Positions 52,195-60,810 of a stretch of 64,000 nt of DNA are shown piece by piece. Source of the DNA: Paenibacillus piscarius (lineage in GTDB: Bacteria > Bacillota > Bacilli > Paenibacillales > Paenibacillaceae); the NCBI RefSeq assembly GCF_022234545.1, contig NZ_JAIEUI010000002.1, positions 348,327-412,326 of the forward strand. Direction: 5' to 3'. The notes below the pieces were generated by a model. The model saw only the letters and a program-made list of their open reading frames with translations. It ran no database searches and was not told where the DNA came from. Both the position numbers and the translations under genes were made by a program. Position 1 is the first letter of the stretch. Each line of letters starts with the position of its first letter.

Positions 52195-54954
52195 TTAGTT
52201 CAGCCGGATGCCGACCGTTGTAATCTGATGTCCGCCAAGCTGAAGCTTAAGGGAAGCGGCTCCTTCAGACGGAAGCTCTTCACCTTCTACTTCCAGCACA
52301 TTCGAAGTATAGAAGGCAGCAACCGGCAGCGCGGCTTCCAGATCCAGTATACCGGATTGGCCCGTCAGGTTGAACCAGCGGAGCAGCACATCGCCGCGCT
52401 CTTTGTTAAGCTTCATAGAGGAGAACGCAGCAGTCTCGCCATTCCAGCGAACAACCGAATATACGGCGGGAATCGTCCCCGCATGAACCTCTGCCTGCGC
52501 GCAGGTCCATGGAATCTGGAACTGGTATGCAGCGGCAGCGGCACCGGAGGTTACGGCATCCCCGCTATGCGGCAGGAGCAGCATGTCTGCGGTCTGTTCC
52601 CCCAGGCACTGGGCTTCCGGCGTAGGGAACCAGCCCCAGTCGCCCATCTCGCCGACACTGCGGAGCAGCGTAACGGCAATGGTATTGCGGCCATCCCGCA
52701 GAATCTCATATTCGTGTAATCCGAGGTTCGCAACCGTGAGACCTGCATTCTCCCCGGTAACATCCACGAAGCACTGCTGATGCTGCGCATTGCTCGGGTT
52801 CTGCCATTCCGGCGCCGGCTCATTTGGACGTTCCGCCAGCTCGAACATCGAATCTACGCGATGGGAAGCTGCGGCCAGATCCGCAGGGAAAAGCATCCGC
52901 AGACGGTGGTCCTTAGCCATATTATTAATATAGCTCTTCACTTCCAGGCCTTTGCCGCTGCGTTCCAGTCTTAAGACGGTCCGCAGCTTAAGGGTTACAG
53001 TAGCGGCACTACGCTTAGCCTGCCGTTCCGGGTAATAGACCAGCGCCCGCTGCTCTTCTTCCAGCAGGGCATCGGCCGAAGCCGGAATCTCCCAGGAATG
53101 GCTGATTTCGATGGAAGCCCGGTATGGCGTATCTTCAATAACAGCGATATCCGCGTTAAGGCCGAGAGTCGTCAGCGGCACTTCACCCGCAGGCGCTCTG
53201 TACATATATTCATTCCCGATGTCACCGGTATTCTCGTAGACACCAAGGTCACGGTAGATCTTGCCGCTAGGCTTATGCTCCAGCGTGAAGGAGCCGTCAG
53301 CCATAACCTCGACCCGCAGCGTATCGTTCTCCAGCACGCGTCCGGCTTGAACCAGCGAAGCCTCCGCTTGCAAATTCATCGCCGGAGTGCTTTCGGCAGC
53401 CGCCCCAACAGGGCGGACCCAAGCATAGGTGCGCAGCCCAAGCGCCGGAACATCCGCCGCTTCAAAAGTCAGCCGCACCTTGCTGCAGCTATACGGCTGG
53501 CGGAACCGGTCATCCGGCAGATCATAGCCGAAGGACAGGCCAAGATCCTCTACCGTACAAGGAACCTGCTGGCCTTGTTCATCGACCAGGACCCGTCCGG
53601 CCAATTCTACGGCTTTCATCAGCCGGGCATTCTCTTCGAGAGGCAGCCCATCGCGCAGATATTGGCGGGCTGCGTCCAGCTCAACGGTTACCGTACCTGT
53701 GCGGCTCCAGCCGCTGGTATTGGTTACCACTAGCGGAAGGGCTTCTTCACTGTAAGCGGCGAAGCCGGAGGTGTCGACCGCTGCGGTGATCGCCTGCATA
53801 CTATCCGCTACGATGCCCTCGGCGGTGTGATAGCTTTTGTGGAAGCGGGTGACCATCTCGCGGTGCACCTCATCCACGCTGCAGCCGCAGATGGAATCAT
53901 GCGGATGGTTCTGCAGCAGCGTCTTCCACGCATAATCCAGCAGATGCTGCGGATACTCCCCGCCGTGCAGCTTAGCAATAACGGCCAGCGGTTCGGCCAC
54001 CTTTTCCAGTATGGCCTGGCCGCGCTGGTTGAGCTGCTTCAGGTAGACGCGGGCGGAAGCGGTATTAACCAGCGTCCCCCAGCCGTCCGTGCGCTGGCTG
54101 CGCAGCTCCCCCTTCACCGTGGACAGGCTGCGGCCAGCCAGCGAAGCTTCCACTGCCTTGATATAGTCCGGGAAGTTCGAGTGAACGAAGGAGACTTCCG
54201 GGTGCAGCTTCTCCGCCGTGCGGATCGCCTCCGGGAGGTCGGTCTGCAGCGGCTGATGGTCGCAGCCGTTCATGAACAGCAGTTGGTCGGTCGCCGCATA
54301 CTGCCGGGCATCGCCCAGCTTGCGCTCCCAGAAGCGGCTGGCCTCCTCAAGCTCAGCCGGAACCTCATTCCCGTTGGAATACCAGTTGGCGAACAGGATG
54401 CCCAGCACCTGTGAGCCATCCGGCCCTTCCCACACCAGCTCCGAGAACGAGGATTCATAGCCGTCATCCGAGACCATATTGTTGAAGCCTGTCGGCTTCA
54501 CTCCGCGCCCGAAGAAGGCGTTGGTGATGCCCGCCTGCTGCATAAGCTGCGGAATCTGTCCGGTCAGGCCGAAGGTGTCCGGGAAATAGCCTATTTTGGA
54601 CACTTCCCCATAGACTGCCGCATCCTGATGTCCCAGCTGCAGGTTCCGCACGTTGGCTTCCGGGCTGGTGAGGAACGCATCCTGCAGAATGTACCAAGGA
54701 CCGATATAGATCCGGCCCTCCCGAATATGCCGCGTGAGCCGCTCCCGGTTCTCTGGACGGACCTGCAGATAATCCTCGATGATAATCGTCTGCCCGTCGA
54801 AGAAAAAGCTGCGAAAATCCGGGTTCTGCTCCAAAGTGTCCAGCAAAGTATCCACGAGCTGAATCAGCCGGATGTGATGGCGCTCATAAGGCAGATACCA
54901 CTCCCGGTCCCAGTGCGTATGCGAGATAATATGTGCCGTCTGTTGTTTGGTCAT
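52195..54954 (-). CDS. GH38 alpha-mannosidase (shorter type)
   Basis: 919 residues. Zinc ligands His14/Asp16 in SHTHWDREWY, nucleophile Asp126 in GYFPDTFGLTG, HPHDSICGCSVDEVHREM, and a long C-terminal beta-sandwich. Family members hydrolyse alpha-1,2/1,3/1,6-linked mannose with retention. This subtype (about 900 residues) includes streptococcal enzymes acting on alpha-1,3-mannose of N-glycans. It starts 6 bp after the GH130 gene. No signal peptide. Exact linkage not predictable. Confidence 0.92.
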   Translation of the reverse strand: MTKQQTAHIISHTHWDREWYLPYERHHIRLIQLVDTLLDTLEQNPDFRSFFFDGQTIIIEDYLQVRPENRERLTRHIREGRIYIGPWYILQDAFLTSPEANVRNLQLGHQDAAVYGEVSKIGYFPDTFGLTGQIPQLMQQAGITNAFFGRGVKPTGFNNMVSDDGYESSFSELVWEGPDGSQVLGILFANWYSNGNEVPAELEEASRFWERKLGDARQYAATDQLLFMNGCDHQPLQTDLPEAIRTAEKLHPEVSFVHSNFPDYIKAVEASLAGRSLSTVKGELRSQRTDGWGTLVNTASARVYLKQLNQRGQAILEKVAEPLAVIAKLHGGEYPQHLLDYAWKTLLQNHPHDSICGCSVDEVHREMVTRFHKSYHTAEGIVADSMQAITAAVDTSGFAAYSEEALPLVVTNTSGWSRTGTVTVELDAARQYLRDGLPLEENARLMKAVELAGRVLVDEQGQQVPCTVEDLGLSFGYDLPDDRFRQPYSCSKVRLTFEAADVPALGLRTYAWVRPVGAAAESTPAMNLQAEASLVQAGRVLENDTLRVEVMADGSFTLEHKPSGKIYRDLGVYENTGDIGNEYMYRAPAGEVPLTTLGLNADIAVIEDTPYRASIEISHSWEIPASADALLEEEQRALVYYPERQAKRSAATVTLKLRTVLRLERSGKGLEVKSYINNMAKDHRLRMLFPADLAAASHRVDSMFELAERPNEPAPEWQNPSNAQHQQCFVDVTGENAGLTVANLGLHEYEILRDGRNTIAVTLLRSVGEMGDWGWFPTPEAQCLGEQTADMLLLPHSGDAVTSGAAAAAYQFQIPWTCAQAEVHAGTIPAVYSVVRWNGETAAFSSMKLNKERGDVLLRWFNLTGQSGILDLEAALPVAAFYTSNVLEVEGEELPSEGAASLKLQLGGHQITTVGIRLN

Positions 54955-54960
54955 AACCGG

Positions 54961-55959
54961 TTACCCCTCAATCTCCAGCGGATATTCATCCATATAGCTG
55001 ATCAGCTCATCCACAGTCGTGAAGGCCAGTCCCGTCACCGTATCTGCACAGCCGTAGTAGATGGCAATCCGTCCGGTAGCCGCATCGGTCAATGCCGCGC
55101 AAGGGAACGTCACGTTCGGCACATCGCCCACACATTCATATAGCTCTTCCGGGCCGAGGATATAGTTGCGCGAGCGGGCTTTTACCTTCCAAGGCTGATC
55201 CAGATCCAGCAGCGCAACCCCCATGCGGTAGACGAACCCGTTACAGGTGTTGATAACGCCATGGTAGATCAGCAGCCAGCCCTTGTCCGTTTCAATCGGA
55301 ATCGGTCCGGGACCAATCTTCTTCGACTGCCAAGCAGAAGCGTCACCGTCAACCGTACCCATCACATAGCGGTGCTTGCCCCAGAAGGTCAGATCAGGAC
55401 TCTCACTGTAAAAAATATCGCCAAACGGCGTATGCCCCGTATCACTCGGACGGCTGAGCATCGCATAATTGCCGCCAATCTTGCGCGGAAGCAGCACCCC
55501 GTTACGGTTGTACGGCAGGAAGGCATTCTCCAGCTGGTGGAAGGTTTTGAAATCGAATGTGTACGCCAGACCAATCGTTGGACCGTGGTACCCGTTGCAC
55601 CAGGACACATAATACCGGTCATCAATCTTGCAGACACGCGGATCATAGCGGTACTCGCGCTTGGTGATCTCTTCATCGCCCTCGAATACGATAGGCTCGT
55701 GGTTGATTTTCCAGTTCACACCGTCTTCACTGAAGCCCGCGAAGATATCCATGCTGACCGACCGCGAATCACAGCGGAACACACCCGCGAACCCGCCTTC
55801 AAACGGAATGACCGCCGAGTTGAACACACTGTTCGAGTTCGGAATGGCGTTGCGCGGAATGATCGGGTTGGCGGAATATCTCCATACCGGGGAATTCGTG
55901 CCCTCAGGCTTCTCCTGCCAAGGGATGTTCGGTAGTGCTTCTCCAATAATTGTACTCAT
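54961..55959 (-). CDS. GH130 beta-mannoside phosphorylase
   Basis: 332 residues, ATG behind AAAGGAGA. Five-bladed propeller with [21 protein letters not shown], which includes the family's Asp, KRKNGVL-like [11 protein letters not shown], and an end of ITGLA type. GH130 enzymes cleave beta-mannosides with phosphate, producing mannose 1-phosphate; some act on the Man-beta-1,4-GlcNAc core of N-glycans, which would fit this operon. Cytoplasmic. A hydrolase activity, also known in the family, cannot be excluded. Confidence 0.88.
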   Translation of the reverse strand: MSTIIGEALPNIPWQEKPEGTNSPVWRYSANPIIPRNAIPNSNSVFNSAVIPFEGGFAGVFRCDSRSVSMDIFAGFSEDGVNWKINHEPIVFEGDEEITKREYRYDPRVCKIDDRYYVSWCNGYHGPTIGLAYTFDFKTFHQLENAFLPYNRNGVLLPRKIGGNYAMLSRPSDTGHTPFGDIFYSESPDLTFWGKHRYVMGTVDGDASAWQSKKIGPGPIPIETDKGWLLIYHGVINTCNGFVYRMGVALLDLDQPWKVKARSRNYILGPEELYECVGDVPNVTFPCAALTDAATGRIAIYYGCADTVTGLAFTTVDELISYMDEYPLEIEG

Positions 55960-56011
55960 GATCAGGTCTCCTTTATCTGTGAAAAATATTTATATTGAAC
56001 TTATGATTTTT

Positions 56012-56055
56012 TTGTTATGGATTAGCCGTGACTCCAGAGAAGTTTTGGACTTCAA
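56012..56055. repeat. Dispersed palindromic repeat, truncated copy
   Basis: GGATTAGCCGTGACTCCAGA GAAGTTTTGGACTTC as in the full copy at 40164, then ends; the middle and right end are missing. It fills part of the 99-bp gap between the GH125 and GH130 genes. Confidence 0.65.
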
Positions 56056-56058
56056 TAT

Positions 56059-57378
56059 TTAGAGAATGCCTTCCTTCAGCGCCCGCAAAATAAGCTGCGA
56101 GAACAAGCTGTTCGACCAGGCGAACCACTTGCGGGTGAACACGGACGGATCGTCGGCGTGGAAGCCTTCATGCATATAGCCGGTATCGGCATCGGTGGCT
56201 TCCAGCATGGCGATGACCGCCAGCCGCTCTTCCTTGCTGTCTGCCGTAATGCCCTGCATCGACAAGGCCATATGCCAGATATAGCCCGGAGGGGTGTGCG
56301 GACTGCCGATTCCCTTGGCGGCCTTGCCCTCGAAGTAGAACGGATTCTCCTTGCTCAGCGCGAAGCGTCTCGTATTCTGATAGACCGGATCGTCGTTGTT
56401 CAGATAACCCAGGTACGGAATGGACATCAGGCCAGGCGTTCCGGCGTCATCCATCAGGCTGTAATTGCCGTAACCGTCTGTCTCGTAGGCGTAGATCGGC
56501 CCGAATTCCGGGTGGCGGTAGATGCCGTACAGCTTAATGCCGTGATCGACCTCCTGCTCCAGCTCCTTCAGCTCAGCCAGGAAATCCAGATCCCGGAAGA
56601 CCCACTCGGCAAAATCCTGCATCTGCCGCAGCGCCACTACAGCGAACATATTCCCCGGAATGTTGTAGTGGAAATCGCAGGCATCGTCACTGGAACGGAA
56701 GCCGGACCAGATCATGCCGGTGTAATTCACAGGCATCCCCAGACCGCCGTTACGGATGGAATCCTCGATAATCCCGTTGTTCCGGGTGAAGCGGTACGGT
56801 GACTGTTCGGCATGATGCTGCTCGCGCTTGAACAGGTCGGTGATGACGCGGAGCATTTTTTTGAAATCGGCGGTGAAGAAATCGGTCTGCTTCGTCTCTT
56901 CCCAGTAAGCATGGGCCAGCCGGATCACGAAGCACAGCGAGTCGATCTCGAATTTGCGCTCCCACACCCAGGGCGACATCTCGGTCACATCGGCGGCATT
57001 CCAGTGCCAGTCATTGGCCGATTCATTGAAGGCGTTGGCGTAAGGATCGATCAGCACATACTCGGTATGTCGCTTGATCAGCCCGCCGATAATCCGCTGG
57101 AGGTCAGCATCTTCTGCGGCAAAAGGCACATAATGAATAACCTGCTCCACCGAATCGCGCAGCCAGCAGGCCGGGATGTCACCCGTAATGACAAAGGTAG
57201 TTCCGTCATCAAGCAGCTTGGTGGTCGTCTCCAATGTATTCGGGAAGCAGTTGCGGAACAGCCGCTGCAGCTTGGGCCGGTGGGCCAGCTTCGCTTCGGC
57301 GTCGGCCAGCACGGCCTGAATGGATGACGGCAGCGCAAGCTCCGGCATCTCGATGCGGGGAAGTCTGAATTGTTCCAA
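56059..57378 (-). CDS. GH125 exo-alpha-1,6-mannosidase
   Basis: 439 residues from a TTG behind AAGGAG. Family hallmarks include WLRDSVEQVIHYVPFA, NESANDWHWNAADVTEMSPWVWERKFEIDS (abridged here: NDWHWNAADVTEMSPWVWER) and SIPYLGYLNNDDPVY. GH125 enzymes are metal-independent, inverting alpha-1,6-mannosidases acting on N-glycans, as in Clostridium perfringens and Streptococcus. No signal peptide. Middle gene of the mannoside operon, complementing the two GH38 enzymes. Confidence 0.92.
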   Translation of the reverse strand: MEQFRLPRIEMPELALPSSIQAVLADAEAKLAHRPKLQRLFRNCFPNTLETTTKLLDDGTTFVITGDIPACWLRDSVEQVIHYVPFAAEDADLQRIIGGLIKRHTEYVLIDPYANAFNESANDWHWNAADVTEMSPWVWERKFEIDSLCFVIRLAHAYWEETKQTDFFTADFKKMLRVITDLFKREQHHAEQSPYRFTRNNGIIEDSIRNGGLGMPVNYTGMIWSGFRSSDDACDFHYNIPGNMFAVVALRQMQDFAEWVFRDLDFLAELKELEQEVDHGIKLYGIYRHPEFGPIYAYETDGYGNYSLMDDAGTPGLMSIPYLGYLNNDDPVYQNTRRFALSKENPFYFEGKAAKGIGSPHTPPGYIWHMALSMQGITADSKEERLAVIAMLEATDADTGYMHEGFHADDPSVFTRKWFAWSNSLFSQLILRALKEGIL

Positions 57379-57429
57379 GGTAGTAGTCTCCTTATCGCTT
57401 AATCTATTGGTATAGCTGGACTTAGGATA

Positions 57430-57645
57430 TTAACTAAAAGCTTATCGTCACTGCGGTGAATGTTTGGACTTTCGGCCGCTGTTGTCCCCAGATTTCTTGA
57501 TTTAAACCGCTGTTCGCGGATGAAATCCGGTGACTAGCTAATGCTTACGATGCGAGCTTTCCTGCGGAAAGCTTTCAGGCGGACGCTATCGCTCCTACAG
57601 TTCCAAAATTCCCCTCCGTTCCTTTTGCTTTTTGTTATTTGTATA
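57430..57645. repeat. Dispersed palindromic repeat, long copy
   Basis: TTTGGACTTTCGGCCGCTG, GTCCCCAGATTTCTTGATTT, CCGCTGTTCGCGG, GAAATCCGGTGAC, then an extra segment CTAGCTAATGC...GGAAAGCTTTCAGG absent from the 63165 copy, and CGCTATCGCTCCTACAGTTC, CAAAATTCCCCTCCG. Fills the gap between the longer GH38 gene and GH125. Confidence 0.7.
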
Positions 57646-57646
57646 T

Positions 57647-60600
57647 TCAGCTTAAATTAGAATTCATAATCTTAATCGTCTTAATCTCGAACGGATGGAA
57701 GTCTAGCGTCAGCACGCCGCCTTCATTCGGCAGCAACTCGGTCTCTTCCTCCAGCGCATTGGACAGGTAGATAGCCGAGTGCGGCAGCGGCCAGTGGATC
57801 CGCACGGTCTCGCGTCCTCCAGCGGATTCATACAGCCGCAGGATGCTGCCTCGTCCATCTTCGGCCAGCTTGACGGTATCGAGCACCACCTGCTTCCCTT
57901 CATAGGGAAGGAAGGAGCCGGTGGACGGATGCTGCCCTGCACTTGCCTCGCAGGCTACCGCATAGGAAGCATGATTCAGCTCAGCGGCCTTGCGCTGGGT
58001 ATGCGCCGAACGCCAATCCCCGGTATGCGGGTAGAGCGAATAGGTAAATTCATGCTCTCCCTGGTCCGCCGAATGATCCGGCCAGCGCGGGGCGCGCAGC
58101 AGCGACAGACGGATGGTGCTACCCTGCGTGTCATAGCCGTATTTGCAGTCGTTCAGCAGGCTGACGCCGTAATCATGCTCCGACACATCAGCATAGCGGT
58201 GCCCGCAGACTTCGTATTGCGCCTGCTCCCAGCTGGTGTTGCGGTGCGTGGTCCGCTCCAGTGCGCCGAACGGAATCTCATACGTGGCCTTGCTGGTGAC
58301 TACATCCACCGGGAAGCCAACCTTCAGCAGCTTATGGGCTTCCTTCCACTGTACCTTCGTCTTGAAGTCGATCCGCTTATCCGCGTGGTACAGGATCAGC
58401 TCCTGCTCGATTTCCGACTCTCCGAGGCTCCAGCGGAAGAACAATATGTCGCAGACCGGACCTGTGGACAGCAGCCGCTTCTCCAGCAATACCGCTGCTC
58501 CGGCAGGCTGCTCCTCATATCGGCTGTCGATGTCCCAGGCGTCCCATAGAATCGGCCGGTCATGGAAGAAATGCAGCCGGTTCAGGGCCTCCCCGGACTT
58601 CACAATCTCGCGCCCGGCTTCCTTGTCATACAGGCTGATGATCTCGCCTAATTCGTTGAATAGGAGCCGGTAATAGCCGGTCTCCCAGCGATCATCGAAC
58701 GCTGCGGAGTTCACCGCAGAGATGGAGTGGTTGCCTGCATCCGCTGCGTCCGCACCCTGCGCCTCTTCCCGCAGCCATACGGTGGCATAACCGAATGCCG
58801 GAACGTCCGGCACCCGGACACGCAGCACCGCTTGCTTCCCTGCTGTAGCCAGCTCTGCCGGAAGCCGTGTTCCGTTCCGGTCATAGACGGCGGCAGTAGT
58901 TGGTTCCACTTCAGAGGCAACCTCAAGCTCGGCTACCACATCCCGGGTCCAGCCCAGACCGTTCAGGATGACATAAGGCTGTCCCTCGCCACGGGTATCA
59001 ATATCCGCTACGGTGGCCTCCATGACAGACTTCAGGCTGCTTTCTCCGAGGACGAAGATGTTCTTGTATTCCTTATCCGAGGTCTCATAGACCTCGGGAA
59101 TTGACGAGCCGGGGATAATATCATGGAACTGGTTCAGCAGAATCAGCTTCCAGCCTTCATGCAGAGCCTGCCCTACCTCTTCCCGCCGCTGCGGTGACAG
59201 CCGGTGTCCGGCCAGCGTCTGCCACAGCTCCGCTTCCCGGTACAGAATCTCGGCCTTGCGGTTATTGCGTTTGTTCCGTGCATGGGTCGTATAGGTTCCC
59301 CGGTGCAGCTCCAGGTACAGATCGCCCTGCCAGACCGGCAGCTCCGGTGCTGCCTGCTCGATGCCGGCGAAGAAATCCGCCGCCGTGCTGTAGCCGGAGG
59401 CCGGCTGGCCTACCATCAGCTCCGAGCGCGACAGGTATTCCAGCATCTCCCGGGTCACTCCGCCGCCGCCGTCGCCGTGTCCGTAGAGCAGCATTTGCTC
59501 GCTGTGAACGGCTTTTTGGCGGTAGGACTGCCAGTGCTCGTGGACATCCTTCGGCAGTGTACTCTCATTCACGCCATGATTCATGTAAGATAATAGCGCT
59601 GTCCCGTCAATGCCGACCCAGTGGAACAGATCATACGGGAACACGTTCGTGTCATTCCAGCCAAGCTTCGTAGTCATGAAGTAACGGACCTTGCCGTGCT
59701 TCAGAATCTGCGGCAGGGAGGCGCAATAGCCGAAGGTGTCCGGCAGCCATTCAATTTCGGACTGCTGGCCGAACTCCTCCTGGTAGAACCGCTGACCATA
59801 TAGCATCTGCCGCATCAGGGACTCTCCGCTCGGAATATTCAGATCCGGCTCGACCCACATGCCGCCGACCAGCTCCCAGCGGCCTTCCTGAATCCGTGCC
59901 TTCACCTTCATGTACAGCTCAGGATCATTGTCCTTCAGATACGCGAACAGCTGCGGCTGGCTCTGGGCATAGCGGTATTCCGGGTACTCCTCCATCAGGG
60001 CATGTACCGTCGAGAAGGTCCGGCTGGTCTTGCGCACCGTCTCCCGGGTAGGCCATAACCAGGCGATATCGATATGCGACTGCCCGATCATATGAATGAA
60101 GCCCTCGCTGTTGCCGCCGATGGCCTTCACCTTCGCGGCCAGCGCCTGCTCAATCGTCTCTATCTCCTTGCCAGCCTGCGAAACGTCAGGCCCCAAATTC
60201 ACATAAGCATCCATCGCCTGATGCAGTGCCTCCAGCATACGGACGCGCCGGAAATCCTGCTCCGGCAACAGAAGCATCGAATCCCGGATCACGGTCACCG
60301 TATACATCAGCGACTGCACCGGCAGGTTCACTCTGACCAGTGCGGCGGTGATGGACCGGACCGGCGGCTGAATGACCGCCTGCTTATTCAGCGGATCATC
60401 CGGCTCAGGGATCGGATCATACAGCTCAATCTCAATCTCCGGGTGTCTGCCGCCGGTCTCCGGGTTCAGGGAAGCATAGGTATGATTGCGGTCCAGCCCC
60501 TGCCGTGAGGCTCCGTTCACCCGCAGCAGCCCTTCGCCGCCGGATTGGAAGATCAGCCCGGTATCCTGATCACTCCAGTCCGCCGGAATATCCAGGGTCG

Positions 60601-60808
60601 TGCGGAAGTAATAAGTGGTCCCTTGTACGCTTGGAAACAATCCGAACGATTCACTGCCCGGGTAGGGCTGCGATTCGTCATAATGGCCCGGCTGCCGGTA
60701 GACAGTGGAGAAGACCTTCCAGTCATCAAGCACCCGGTATTCCAGCCATTGCTGCTGTGAGCATTCACGGATGAACCGGTTAATCCGTTCGATGTTTATC
60801 TGCTCCAT
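57647..60808 (-). CDS. GH38 alpha-mannosidase (long type)
   Basis: 1053 residues. Zinc motif His245/Asp247 in GQSHIDIAWLWP after a 230-residue N-terminal region, nucleophile Asp357 in WLPDTFGYCASLPQIL, HDIIPGSSIPEV, and a C-terminal beta domain. The layout matches the cytosolic MAN2C1-like/AMAN-type branch of GH38. The ATG lies 2 bp beyond the GH3 stop, with its GGAGGA inside the end of GH3, indicating translational coupling. No signal peptide. It should trim mannose from imported manno-oligosaccharides. Confidence 0.92.
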   Translation of the reverse strand: MEQINIERINRFIRECSQQQWLEYRVLDDWKVFSTVYRQPGHYDESQPYPGSESFGLFPSVQGTTYYFRTTLDIPADWSDQDTGLIFQSGGEGLLRVNGASRQGLDRNHTYASLNPETGGRHPEIEIELYDPIPEPDDPLNKQAVIQPPVRSITAALVRVNLPVQSLMYTVTVIRDSMLLLPEQDFRRVRMLEALHQAMDAYVNLGPDVSQAGKEIETIEQALAAKVKAIGGNSEGFIHMIGQSHIDIAWLWPTRETVRKTSRTFSTVHALMEEYPEYRYAQSQPQLFAYLKDNDPELYMKVKARIQEGRWELVGGMWVEPDLNIPSGESLMRQMLYGQRFYQEEFGQQSEIEWLPDTFGYCASLPQILKHGKVRYFMTTKLGWNDTNVFPYDLFHWVGIDGTALLSYMNHGVNESTLPKDVHEHWQSYRQKAVHSEQMLLYGHGDGGGGVTREMLEYLSRSELMVGQPASGYSTAADFFAGIEQAAPELPVWQGDLYLELHRGTYTTHARNKRNNRKAEILYREAELWQTLAGHRLSPQRREEVGQALHEGWKLILLNQFHDIIPGSSIPEVYETSDKEYKNIFVLGESSLKSVMEATVADIDTRGEGQPYVILNGLGWTRDVVAELEVASEVEPTTAAVYDRNGTRLPAELATAGKQAVLRVRVPDVPAFGYATVWLREEAQGADAADAGNHSISAVNSAAFDDRWETGYYRLLFNELGEIISLYDKEAGREIVKSGEALNRLHFFHDRPILWDAWDIDSRYEEQPAGAAVLLEKRLLSTGPVCDILFFRWSLGESEIEQELILYHADKRIDFKTKVQWKEAHKLLKVGFPVDVVTSKATYEIPFGALERTTHRNTSWEQAQYEVCGHRYADVSEHDYGVSLLNDCKYGYDTQGSTIRLSLLRAPRWPDHSADQGEHEFTYSLYPHTGDWRSAHTQRKAAELNHASYAVACEASAGQHPSTGSFLPYEGKQVVLDTVKLAEDGRGSILRLYESAGGRETVRIHWPLPHSAIYLSNALEEETELLPNEGGVLTLDFHPFEIKTIKIMNSNLS

Positions 60809-60810
60809 CT